A stretch of 64,000 nucleotides of DNA from Paenibacillus tuaregi (GTDB lineage: Bacteria; Bacillota; Bacilli; Paenibacillales; Paenibacillaceae). Position numbers and translations under genes: made by a program. This document shows positions 32,146 through 39,772 of this stretch, piece by piece. The stretch lies in NCBI RefSeq assembly GCF_900086655.1, contig NZ_LT575476.1:453308-517307 (forward strand), in the 5' to 3' direction. Numbering within the stretch: the first letter of the stretch is position 1; each line of letters opens with the position of its first letter. The notes beneath the pieces were generated by a model that saw only the letters and a list, made by a program, of their open reading frames with translations, did no database searches and was not told the origin of the DNA.

Positions 32146-33816
32146 TTATTTTGGATTCCCAACGGTGAAGTTAACCAGGCCGTCCAGGGAGTCGAGTGAT
32201 TTCAAAAGTACATGGTATTTGATCTGCCACCGTCCAGCCATGGTGATCAGGTCATCTTTGATAACCGGAGAGGTGTTGCCCGGCATATTAATCTCCAGGG
32301 TCCCCATCTCCATTTCCAGCGAGGTCAACTTAAGCGAGGTCGCCTCAATGCCGTTGACCGGCTTGCCATCAGGGTCTTGAACCGTAACTTTGAACTCATT
32401 CTTGCCCATGATATTTGGGGAGATGTCAATCATCACGGTATGACCGCTTCGTGTCTTATCCTCCAGATGAACAGGGCCCGGATTGGAGAGTGCTGTCGGA
32501 AGGTTGGACAGAATGGCAGCCAAGACCAGCGTAACAATCCCCGCAGAGAATTCGATCCATACGGCGGGTCCAAGCTCCCGGTTCATCCGTCTTCCCCGCA
32601 GGAATCCGGTCAGGGCAAACACCAGCATAACTATGAACAGTACGATCTTGGCCAGCAGAACTTGACCATAGATCGAGGTGAACAGGGAGGACAGGGTTGG
32701 GGTATAGATCTTAATCCCGTATAGTCCGGTTCCGAGCACCAGCAGCACACATACTGCACCGGTAACGGAGAATCGGCGGATTGTCCCCCAATAGAGCTGT
32801 TTGCGCGCTGCGGTGTCCGGCTCGCCTGCACCATAAGCAGGAAGCAGGAAAGCCAAGGCAAGCAGCCCGCCCAGCCACAGGGAAGCCGCCGCAAGATGGA
32901 TGAAGTCGGCTCCGATTGCCACGCTCTCAAGCTCGGCTGCCGCCGCATGTCCCATAAAGGCTTTGGCAACGAACATACAGAGGATAGTTCCCAGGGCAAG
33001 CCCTGCAAAAACCGGCTTCTCCCCCTGGCTCCATTTCGGGATCAGAGCATAGGTCAGACCAGCCAGAACAAGCAGGAGCAGCACCTGGGTCCACCAAATC
33101 GAACCGAAGCTGGAGTATCTCAAGGCTTCCCCAAGCACATTATTGCTCCACACCTCGCTCCAGGTCACCCCTGCGTCAAGCTTGGCTTGAAGAGGCAGGC
33201 TAAGGACGACCCCCAAGAAGGTCAGTACAAAGGATACAATGATTGCCGCCTGGCTCCGGCCAAGGTTGTAGGATTCCTTGCGTTTGGCTTTAGGGAGCAG
33301 GAACAGATGGAAAAAGAGTGTGCCCAAATACAAGGACAGACCTGTATACTGCAGCCAGCGGATCAGGGTCTGATCAAGCCCGGGAAGCGCCTTGGCACCG
33401 GAATCAGCCTCCTGAACCGGAGCGGTGCCACCGCTTCCTACAATGAACGGAATGACGCCGGATATCGCGTGTCCGTCTGCAGAGACGACCCGCCAGCTCA
33501 CGGTGTAGATCCCGTCCGGCAGATTCTTCTTGAGTCCGGCGTCAAGCCGTGCCGGATTATTATCATCAATATGGGAGTTGTCGAGATCAACCCTTTCTCC
33601 CGCAGTATTCGTCACGGTTAGGGAGTGAAATACCTTCTCGATCGCCTCGTTGAACACAATTGTAACGGTGTCCGGGGATTGATCAAGCGCCTCATTGGCG
33701 GCAGGGGTTGATTTGACGATGTAGGCATGGGCGAAAGTACGCCCGGGATACAGAATAAAACACATACAAAGCACAAGAACTGCTGTGATCCATGTATGTC
33801 TAGTCCAAATTTTCAA
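32146..33816 (-). CDS. ycnJ: CopC-CopD fusion, YcnJ-like copper import protein
   Basis: A 556-residue protein proposed to take copper into the cell. A signal peptide ends at FAHAYIVK, leaving His30 as the mature N-terminal copper ligand. The CopC domain (to about residue 130) includes VSADGHAISGVIPF with a further conserved Asp-Gly-His. A CopD membrane domain of about eight helices follows, then a C-terminal beta domain (about 455-556) resembling YtkA/FixH. It is transcribed before ycnI with a 69-base gap. The plus-strand csoR and copZ genes lie 1.4 kb away, beyond the diaminopimelate dehydrogenase gene. Confidence 0.88.
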   Translation of the reverse strand: MKIWTRHTWITAVLVLCMCFILYPGRTFAHAYIVKSTPAANEALDQSPDTVTIVFNEAIEKVFHSLTVTNTAGERVDLDNSHIDDNNPARLDAGLKKNLPDGIYTVSWRVVSADGHAISGVIPFIVGSGGTAPVQEADSGAKALPGLDQTLIRWLQYTGLSLYLGTLFFHLFLLPKAKRKESYNLGRSQAAIIVSFVLTFLGVVLSLPLQAKLDAGVTWSEVWSNNVLGEALRYSSFGSIWWTQVLLLLVLAGLTYALIPKWSQGEKPVFAGLALGTILCMFVAKAFMGHAAAAELESVAIGADFIHLAAASLWLGGLLALAFLLPAYGAGEPDTAARKQLYWGTIRRFSVTGAVCVLLVLGTGLYGIKIYTPTLSSLFTSIYGQVLLAKIVLFIVMLVFALTGFLRGRRMNRELGPAVWIEFSAGIVTLVLAAILSNLPTALSNPGPVHLEDKTRSGHTVMIDISPNIMGKNEFKVTVQDPDGKPVNGIEATSLKLTSLEMEMGTLEINMPGNTSPVIKDDLITMAGRWQIKYHVLLKSLDSLDGLVNFTVGNPK

Positions 33817-34114
33817 TGCAAATTCACCTTCTCTGCAGCTGTAGTTGAGTTCCGAGTAAGGAATAACTGTCTATAAATATCACAAAAAACGGAGGTTAAG
33901 CCATTCTGGTGTCGCTACTTCCGATCCTCTCGCAGGCTAAACTTCATTCTATCCTAGTATTGCCTAATTAGCATGACTACAACGGGCTATTTATTCTAAT
34001 CTGGCGGTGGCTTTTTATGTCCAATTTGTGAATCAGAGAATGTGTAAACTATTTAAAATGATTGCTCCTTAAGCTACAATAATAGAAGCTTAATAAATAA
34101 GGAGGCTACAAAAC

Positions 34115-35092
34115 TTGTCAGACACTATCAGAGTTGGAATTGTAGGATACGGAAATCTGGGGCGCGGTGTAGAAATGGCTCTGCGTCAAAATCCAGATTT
34201 TGAGCTTAAAGCGGTCTTTTCCCGAAGAGATCCAGGGAGCGTCAAAGCCAGTGTGAAGGCTGTACATATGTCTGAAATCAAGAATTACCAAGGTGAGATT
34301 GATGTGCTTCTGCTGTGTGGAGGGTCTGCAACGGACCTGCCTGAGCAAGGTCCAGAGCTTGCGGCGCTCTTCAATACAGTCGACAGCTTTGATACCCACG
34401 CCAAAATTCCGGAATATTATGCAAGTGTGGATAAAGCAGCCCGTCAGGGTGGCAAGGTAAGCGTCATCTCAACAGGCTGGGACCCGGGTCTGTTCTCCTT
34501 GAACCGTCTTCTTGCTGAGGCTATTCTTCCCGAAGGGAAGGAATACACTTTCTGGGGCAAGGGCGTAAGCCAAGGTCATTCCGACGCGATCCGCCGGGTA
34601 GAGGGTGTGAAGAACGGTGTGCAGTATACGATTCCTGTGGAATCGGCGGTTCAGCGTGTTCGTAACGGGGAGAATCCGGAATTGACCACACGGGACAAGC
34701 ACTTGCGCGAATGTTACATCGTTGCAGAAGAAGGAGCCGATCTTGCCCGGATCGAGCGGGAAATCAAAGAAATGCCGAACTACTTCTCTGATTATGATAC
34801 CACGGTTAACTTTATTTCCGAGGAAGAGTTGAAGGCGAACCACTCGGCCATGCCGCACGGCGGCACTGTGCTGCGCAGCGGACGGACCGGAGAGAGCAGC
34901 ACACAGATCATTGAGTTCGGACTTAAACTGGACAGCAATCCAGAGTTTACGGCGAGCGTGCTCGTAGCGTACGCCCGTGCGGCTTATAAGCTGTCCAAGG
35001 CTGGACAGACCGGAGCCTTAACGGTGTTTGATATTCCGTTCGGTCTGCTGTCACCGAAGTCGCCAGAGCAATTACGCAAGGAATTATTGTAA
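34115..35092 (+). CDS. ddh: meso-Diaminopimelate dehydrogenase
   Basis: Makes meso-2,6-diaminopimelate in one NADPH-dependent step from tetrahydrodipicolinate and ammonia, for lysine and peptidoglycan synthesis. The 325-residue protein has the Rossmann motif VGIVGYGNLGRGV at 7-19, LLLCGGSATDLPEQGP, and the substrate-site region STGWDPGLFSLNRLLAE, followed by GKGVSQGHSDAIRRVEGVKN. The start is TTG at 34115 with AAGGAGG before it. This dehydrogenase shortcut occurs in only some Bacillales. The gene is single and ends with a terminator. Confidence 0.92.
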   Translation: MSDTIRVGIVGYGNLGRGVEMALRQNPDFELKAVFSRRDPGSVKASVKAVHMSEIKNYQGEIDVLLLCGGSATDLPEQGPELAALFNTVDSFDTHAKIPEYYASVDKAARQGGKVSVISTGWDPGLFSLNRLLAEAILPEGKEYTFWGKGVSQGHSDAIRRVEGVKNGVQYTIPVESAVQRVRNGENPELTTRDKHLRECYIVAEEGADLARIEREIKEMPNYFSDYDTTVNFISEEELKANHSAMPHGGTVLRSGRTGESSTQIIEFGLKLDSNPEFTASVLVAYARAAYKLSKAGQTGALTVFDIPFGLLSPKSPEQLRKELL

Positions 35093-35116
35093 TTTATAAA
35101 TAGATATAAAAGACCA

Positions 35117-35157
35117 GGACGCCCGTTCAATTTCTGATTTGAACGAGGCGTCCTTTT
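35117..35157 (+). terminator. Terminator after ddh
   Basis: GGACGCCCGTTCAA pairs with TTGAACGAGGCGTCC (one bulged A), followed by TTTT. Confidence 0.9.
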
Positions 35158-35211
35158 GGCATTGACTGGAGACAGAACGAATGGCATACTCACGGTAAGC
35201 GGAGATGCTGC

Positions 35212-35240
35212 TTGAATACCCCTAGGGGGTATGCTAGAAT
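35212..35240 (+). promoter_or_regulatory. csoR promoter with CsoR-type operator in the spacer
   Basis: TTGAAT (35212-35217) and TAGAAT (35235-35240) are 17 bases apart, and the spacer is filled by the GC palindrome TACCCCTAGGGGGTA (35217-35231), the classic CsoR operator shape. Copper-free CsoR would block RNA polymerase here. Confidence 0.85.
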
Positions 35241-35274
35241 AAGCTTACAAACCTGATATGAAGGGTGAGGGACT

Positions 35275-35610
35275 ATGCCAGAACAAGAGAATCCGGTAGT
35301 TGAAGACCACTGTTGTGCAGCTGGCAACCATACCCGCCAAAGCCACCATTCTGAGAAGACGAAGAGTAATTTGATTACCCGCCTGAACCGTGTTGAAGGG
35401 CAAATCCGCGGAGTTAAGGGAATGATAGAGAAGGATGTTTACTGTGATGATATCCTGAACCAAATCGCGGCGATCCAATCGGCGCTGAACAGTGTGGGAC
35501 GTCTGCTGCTTGAGGGGCATCTGAAGAGCTGTGTAATCGAGCGGATTCAGGCCGGAGAGACGGAAGTTATGGATGAACTGCTGGTTACGGTGAATAAGCT
35601 GATGAAATAA
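35275..35610 (+). CDS. csoR: Copper-sensing repressor CsoR
   Basis: A 111-residue all-helical repressor that releases DNA on binding Cu(I). The copper ligands of the family are all present: Cys57 in DVYCDDIL, and His82 and Cys86 in LEGHLKSCV. The RLNRVEGQIRGVKGMIE helix marks the DUF156 family. The N-terminus carries extra Cys and His residues (EDHCCAAGNH) that may also bind metal. It sits directly behind its own operator and is followed after 19 bases by the copper chaperone gene. Confidence 0.95.
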   Translation: MPEQENPVVEDHCCAAGNHTRQSHHSEKTKSNLITRLNRVEGQIRGVKGMIEKDVYCDDILNQIAAIQSALNSVGRLLLEGHLKSCVIERIQAGETEVMDELLVTVNKLMK

Positions 35611-35629
35611 TCCAGGAGGAGGAATTGGT

Positions 35630-35830
35630 ATGTCAAGCATTACTCTAAATGTAAAAGGTATGTCTTGTGAGCACTGCGTAAAAGCAGTAGAAGGAGCGCT
35701 TCAAGAGGCAGGCGCTTCAGGTAAGGTCAACCTGGCTTCGGGGACAGTTGATGTCAATTACGATGAAAGCAAGGTATCCGTGGATAAGCTGAAGGAAGCG
35801 ATTGAGGATCAAGGCTACGATGTAGTCTAA
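35630..35830 (+). CDS. copZ: Copper chaperone CopZ
   Basis: A 66-residue heavy-metal-associated domain protein that carries Cu(I) in the cytoplasm. The metal-binding motif GMSCEHC gives Cys13 and Cys16. It ends in AIEDQGYDVV with the conserved tyrosine near the metal loop. AGGAGGAGG precedes the start. The usual copper-exporting ATPase gene copA does not follow. A terminator ends the operon about 110 bases later. Confidence 0.95.
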   Translation: MSSITLNVKGMSCEHCVKAVEGALQEAGASGKVNLASGTVDVNYDESKVSVDKLKEAIEDQGYDVV

Positions 35831-35943
35831 GGTATTGAAAAAAGCGTAATGCTTACGCCAGAAGCCGCAAGCGGCTTCGATAAGCAAGACGAGATTTCGT
35901 GTTTAAATTGGGAAGTTTAGGTTGAAGCTAGAAACCTGAAATG

Positions 35944-35984
35944 GAAGAAGAGGAGCCCTATGTCAGGGCTCCTCTTCTTCTTGT
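35944..35984 (+). terminator. Terminator after csoR-copZ
   Basis: A perfect 15-bp stem (GAAGAAGAGGAGCCC with its complement) around a seven-base loop, followed by TTGTTGT. Two smaller perfect hairpins, including GAAGCCGC/GCGGCTTC, lie between copZ and this site. Confidence 0.8.
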
Positions 35985-36039
35985 TGTAAGGACGGTGATT
36001 CACTAAACCACCTGTTATCAGATTTCAAGCTAAGAGCAA

Positions 36040-36450
36040 TTAAGGCTCAATCGCCAGAGCACTGAAGGTGATCGGGCCGATGACCGTAGCCGCTGTGCCA
36101 GCGTTTAGAAGCTCAACGGAAAGAACATAGTCATGGGTTCCCGCAGCAACATTGGTATCGATGGCTTGCTGTGTGGTCAAATAGTACTTTTCGAAGCCGG
36201 CTTCAAAGCCTTGCCGTGCATAGTATATTTCACGACCATCACGGAAGATACGGAAAAGTACGCTTCCTGTTCCCGCATCTCCACGGAAACCAACAGTGGC
36301 TACCAACTCCACACGGTTATTTGCTACTGGAGGAACAGTGATTCTTACCAGGGAGATCCCTTGGCCGGCAGGGGTCAGTGGAATCGTAATTGCCGCGCCA
36401 TCCGTAATTGGAGTAGGAACGTTTGTACCATAAGCCAATATCTGTGCCAT
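36040..36450 (-). CDS. Hypothetical protein, 136 aa, probably beta-rich
   Basis: The frame has a good ribosome binding site (AAGGAG, nine bases before the ATG) and ordinary codon use. The sequence lacks cysteine and membrane helices. It alternates short hydrophobic beta-like segments with polar turns (VRITVPPVANNRVELVATV, FRIFRDGREIYYARQG, DYVLSVELLNAGTAATVIGP). No signal peptide is visible. It recalls spore-surface or exosporium-type beta-sandwich proteins of Bacillales, but I do not recognise a family and assign no function. It is a single gene between two plus-strand units. Confidence 0.65.
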   Translation of the reverse strand: MAQILAYGTNVPTPITDGAAITIPLTPAGQGISLVRITVPPVANNRVELVATVGFRGDAGTGSVLFRIFRDGREIYYARQGFEAGFEKYYLTTQQAIDTNVAAGTHDYVLSVELLNAGTAATVIGPITFSALAIEP

Positions 36451-36905
36451 TTAATCTATCAACTCCTTCTTGGAATATACTGCATTGTATGCTAGAAGAC
36501 AGATTCAGTTTGGACGACTTGAGTGCTGCATTTGCTGATTTTGAAGCAGGCCGGGACGGTTTAGAGGGAGAGGTGTGCAAAGTAGAGAAGAGAGATTAGA
36601 ATTTAATTGTTGACAGACCGACGGTCGGTATCGTAAGATTAAATCGGGAACCGACCGTCGGTCTGGTGCTTTTCTAGAGAGAAATATCTCCCGAGTTCTA
36701 AAGAGAAGTACCTTCCAGGCCGGGAATGCAGAAGTTAGCATCGAGGGGGAATAACATGGGTAGGGTAAATGATACTATCCAATAGTTCGGTCTTCCATAT
36801 GCAAAAAAGGAATCAAAAAGTCATAATCCGGCTTCAATAAACCGTTGGTCGGTCTGGAGTTTTTGGTTTGAAGAACAATACGATAAACAAGGAGAGATGA
36901 CAAAT
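36451..36905. other. Regulatory region upstream of the TetR-linked membrane genes
   Basis: It holds a strong promoter with two operators (36610-36664), a possible 19-codon frame at 36726-36785 (GAGGGGG before its second ATG), and a third operator-like site (36840-36857). Otherwise no gene is seen. Confidence 0.5.
36610..36664 (+). promoter_or_regulatory. Promoter with paired TetR-type operators
   Basis: TTGACA (36610-36615) and TAAGAT (36634-36639) are 18 bases apart. AGACCGACGGTCGGT (36615-36629) occupies the spacer, and its exact reverse complement ACCGACCGTCGGTCT lies at 36650-36664. Each is itself palindromic. Related sites occur at 36840-36857 and 37449-37462. The TetR gene in the same unit is the obvious candidate to bind them. 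Confidence 0.8.
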
Positions 36906-37445
36906 ATGACACAGCAGCAATGGGATTTAATAGGATACGGGGTATGGGCGTTAATTATCTGGATGACGCTGAAGCAGTTTTTACAAACCAGAAGACCAGT
37001 TCAAGGCAGAGGCTTCAAGCTGTTGTTCGGGGACTGGCTGTTGTTTGCCCCCGTGCCTTGGATTGCCTACCGGATGATTGAACGTGGAACCATGCAGCAG
37101 TTGGTATGGACCTTGGGATTCGGCGTACTGCTTGCACTGCCGTATATTGTGACCACCCGGTTCAAGGCGTTCCCGGATGGCACCGTCCGCTTTCAGTCGA
37201 ATGTGTTGTTTTATATCTTTCTGTTCACACTGCCTTACATTCGTTACACAGTCCGTGACCGGGTCTTCCACAGTCATCCGATTCTGGATGCGCAGCACCG
37301 TCCTGATATTGAATTGATGCTTGCGGAGTACGTTGGAGTTCTGGTGCTGCTCACCTTCCTCTGGAGGCTGTATATGTATATAAGCTATCGCAGGGTTGTA
37401 CGTCGGCAGGGGCGAATACAGGAAGACCAGATACCTGCCCTTTAA
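36906..37445 (+). CDS. Integral membrane protein, 179 aa
   Basis: About four to five hydrophobic segments (GYGVWALIIWMTLKQFL, LQQLVWTLGFGVLLALPYIV-like stretch, VLFYIFLFTLPYIRY, YVGVLVLLTFLWRLYMYIS) with basic loops and tail. ATG at 36906 is nine bases after AAGGAGAG. The in-frame ATG at 36897 overlaps that site. It resembles the CcdC/DUF1453-like protein encoded next in size and layout, though I cannot confirm kinship. It is probably co-expressed with that gene and the TetR gene. Confidence 0.65.
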   Translation: MTQQQWDLIGYGVWALIIWMTLKQFLQTRRPVQGRGFKLLFGDWLLFAPVPWIAYRMIERGTMQQLVWTLGFGVLLALPYIVTTRFKAFPDGTVRFQSNVLFYIFLFTLPYIRYTVRDRVFHSHPILDAQHRPDIELMLAEYVGVLVLLTFLWRLYMYISYRRVVRRQGRIQEDQIPAL

Positions 37446-37448
37446 TCA

Positions 37449-37462
37449 AACCGACCGTTGGT
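37449..37462 (+). promoter_or_regulatory. Fourth TetR-type operator-like site
   Basis: AACCGACCGTTGGTAT, between the two membrane protein genes, matches the ACCGACCGTCGGT core with one change. Confidence 0.6.
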
Positions 37463-37487
37463 ATACAATAAAGGAGAGATAAATTCG

Positions 37488-38003
37488 ATGGATTATGTTT
37501 GGATTGCACTTCTGGTTCTGATTATTATGGGCAAAAGACAGCTTGCCCCCCGGCCTGTGTCGGCCCGCATAGTTACAGTTCCCCTGATCCTTGCCTTATA
37601 CGGCGGATATTTAGCCGCCAAACTCTCGGTCGGCGTGGGTGAAACTGCCTCACTACTGATCGGTCTCGGACTGGGAGCAGCTGTTGGTCTTTACCAAGGA
37701 AGATTTGTAAGAGTGTTTGAGCAAGGGGGGGTCTGGATGACGCAGGGCTCCGTGGTAACCCTGGGCATCTGGCTGTTGTCTATTCCGCTGAGGCTGGTCA
37801 TTAAATACGGATTTACGGAGCTGTTTCATATTCCAGTGAAACTAACGGGAAGTTATATGTTTGTTCCTTATCTGTTCTCACTCTCCGGCATTATGCTGGG
37901 AAGAGCGGTTTATCTTATTATCAAATATCCGGATGAATTCCAGCAGGCTGCAGGTGTAAGCCGGCAGGAGAGGAATTACATTAACCGCGGTCACCGCTTC
38001 TGA
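37488..38003 (+). CDS. DUF1453/CcdC-like membrane protein
   Basis: A 171-residue membrane protein with about five helices. It opens MDYVWIALLVLIIMGKRQLA, has a Gly-rich third helix (LLIGLGLGAAVGLYQGRFVRV) and ends in YIIK..EEFQQAAG-type polar sequence. The layout fits DUF1453 proteins, to which CcdC belongs. AAAGGAGAG precedes the ATG at 37488. The frame extends upstream to a TTG at 37458 that lies inside the operator-like site and is unlikely to be used. Function is unknown. Confidence 0.65.
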   Translation: MDYVWIALLVLIIMGKRQLAPRPVSARIVTVPLILALYGGYLAAKLSVGVGETASLLIGLGLGAAVGLYQGRFVRVFEQGGVWMTQGSVVTLGIWLLSIPLRLVIKYGFTELFHIPVKLTGSYMFVPYLFSLSGIMLGRAVYLIIKYPDEFQQAAGVSRQERNYINRGHRF

Positions 38004-38031
38004 TTCATCCAACTCTATGGGGGTCATCTGT

Positions 38032-38625
38032 ATGAACGAGTCTACACCACCGAACAGCAGCTTTCAGCTTATTCTTTCCGCGTCAGAGGAACTGATCCGG
38101 GAGAAGGGCTGCCGAAAGACAACCCTTCAGGATATTATTGAGCGCTCTGGATTGTCCAAGGGGGCGATTTATCACTACGTATCCGGCAAGGATGAACTGT
38201 TCGGCCTGATTTTAAAATCCAAGATGGAGTCGATGAATCTTCAGTTTGAGGAGGCGGTGTCCGAAGCGGGAGAACGGGATGTCAGAACGCCGATCCTCTC
38301 GATTACAAAGGGAATGATGGAAAGTACGGATAAGGAGAACGTGACGAACACCATCTTTACCTATTTGCTGAGCCAGGCGGATAATCCCAAAGTCTCTGAA
38401 ATTCTGCGGGACGTTTATGAATTCTCCCTCAAAACAGCTGAGCGCTGGATTCTGACCGGCCAGCAGGCAGGAGCTATTCCCGCAGGCATCGATGCCGCCA
38501 AGATGGCCAGCATGTTCATGATCTTCGGGTACGGGCTCCGCGTTCAGAATGTGGTGGCGGGGGAAGGGGCAACATCCTTGGACGCCAAGGATGTATTTGC
38601 CCTATTGTTCCGGACCTTACAATAA
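38032..38625 (+). CDS. TetR-family transcription regulator
   Basis: A 197-residue one-component repressor. The N-terminal helix-turn-helix reads EELIREKGCRKTTLQDIIER then SGLSKGAIYHYVSGKDELF (about 15-55). The remaining helices form the ligand-binding and dimer domain. It closes the unit begun by the operator-bearing promoter at 36.6 kb and is the likely binder of the four ACCGACCGTYGGT sites. ATG at 38032 is preferred over the in-frame ATG at 38017. The ligand is unknown. Confidence 0.85.
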   Translation: MNESTPPNSSFQLILSASEELIREKGCRKTTLQDIIERSGLSKGAIYHYVSGKDELFGLILKSKMESMNLQFEEAVSEAGERDVRTPILSITKGMMESTDKENVTNTIFTYLLSQADNPKVSEILRDVYEFSLKTAERWILTGQQAGAIPAGIDAAKMASMFMIFGYGLRVQNVVAGEGATSLDAKDVFALLFRTLQ

Positions 38626-38696
38626 TTGTTTAGCTTGGCGGCAGGGACCTGGATATAATGACAGGAGTAAGATTTCTGACGAATCCGGGTGAATGA

Positions 38697-39335
38697 ATGA
38701 ATCCTGCTTCCGCTTGGCGGTCATGGGGGCCGCAACTGCTGTTTACACTTCTGCTGAATGCCGTATTGCCTTGGATGGTCTATCTCATCTTGTCCAGCCG
38801 TTATTCCAGCTTTACGGCTCTTTCTGTGGCCGCTTTTCTGCCTCTGATTGAAAATGTGATCTATCTGTTCCGTAACCGGCGCTTGGACACCTTTGGCGCG
38901 CTGATGCTTGGGTCATTCGTTCTTGCAGCTCTTCTTGCGCTGCTGGGTGGGGACGAGCATCTGCTGTTAATCCGCGGCTCCTTCGTGACCGGAGCTGTAG
39001 GAGTGGTCTTTCTGCTGTCTCTTTTATTCCGCAAGCCTCTGATCTACGGATTGGCCCGGCGCTTTGTATCTCCTGATACGGCGGCGCGGTATGAGGCCGG
39101 TTTCCAGCATCGGGAGATCCGGCGTATTTTTAATATGATGACCGCGGTTTGGGGCGTTATACTGCTGCTTGAGGCGGCTGTCAGAACCGTGTTGGTATTT
39201 ACGTTGTCCACGCCTGTGTTTCTGGGGATATCTAATTTGGTCTTCTATGGCTTCATCGCTGCCGCAGCAGTGTGGACTTGGAAATATAGGCGCCGGAGCC
39301 GGTTTGTTCTTGCCGGAATAATTGAATATACCTGA
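38697..39335 (+). CDS. VC0807-family membrane protein
   Basis: A 212-residue protein with about six membrane helices. Features of the VC0807 family are LPLIENVIYLFRNRRLDTFGALM near residue 50, where charged residues sit between helices, and RPLIYGLARRF-type loop sequence near 115. The function of the family is not known. It starts at ATG 38697 behind GGGTGA and is followed by a strong terminator. It may share the transcript of the TetR unit. Confidence 0.7.
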   Translation: MNPASAWRSWGPQLLFTLLLNAVLPWMVYLILSSRYSSFTALSVAAFLPLIENVIYLFRNRRLDTFGALMLGSFVLAALLALLGGDEHLLLIRGSFVTGAVGVVFLLSLLFRKPLIYGLARRFVSPDTAARYEAGFQHREIRRIFNMMTAVWGVILLLEAAVRTVLVFTLSTPVFLGISNLVFYGFIAAAAVWTWKYRRRSRFVLAGIIEYT

Positions 39336-39352
39336 ATATGGATAAAAGATGA

Positions 39353-39391
39353 CCTTCAAATCAAGCCAGCATGCGGATTTGAAGGTTTTTT
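39353..39391 (+). terminator. Terminator after the VC0807-like gene
   Basis: CCTTCAAATC and GATTTGAAGG pair around a 12-base loop, followed by seven T. Confidence 0.9.
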
Positions 39392-39604
39392 GTAAGGTCG
39401 ATTGGTTCAGGCCTGCGGTGTCATGCTTCTCCCGATTCCTATGAAGTCATCTCATTATTGAGGAGATGTAAGAAGCTGGCGGCGATTGACGGTGGCGCTA
39501 AAGACGTTCAGGGAACGAGGATTAGCGACTGCCAGTCTAGGAACAGACTGTTGACAAGCTTCCTGATTAATGATGGTGATCTTCCTTTGGCGTTCTTTGG
39601 TTAT

Positions 39605-39772
39605 ATAAGCTGAACTTAAGGATTCCCAATAGACAAGAGGATGAAATGATTCGGGAGAAGCGAAGCATTCGCCTTTGTAACTGAACTTCCACCCTTATAC
39701 ATCAGGGAGCAGCAGCGATCGGATGAAACATTATCATATGGCTGCCTTACCTTTAAATCAATAGTTCAACTT
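39605..39772. repeat. Foldback element with GCATTCGCCTTTG core (copy 2) and TIR-like ends
   Basis: Left end ATAAGCTGAACTTA and right end AATAGTTCAACTTA resemble the TAAGTTGAAC ends of the 125-base element at 55271. Inside are the hairpin GCGAAGCATTCGC with CCTTTG and the distal CAGCAGCGATCG seen near 10.15 kb. Flanking sequence 39400-39604 shows no gene. Confidence 0.5.

Noticed and set aside
36726-36785. 19-codon frame downstream of the TetR-type operators
   Set aside because: A Shine-Dalgarno-like site is present, but the peptide is too short and featureless to call a gene without conservation.
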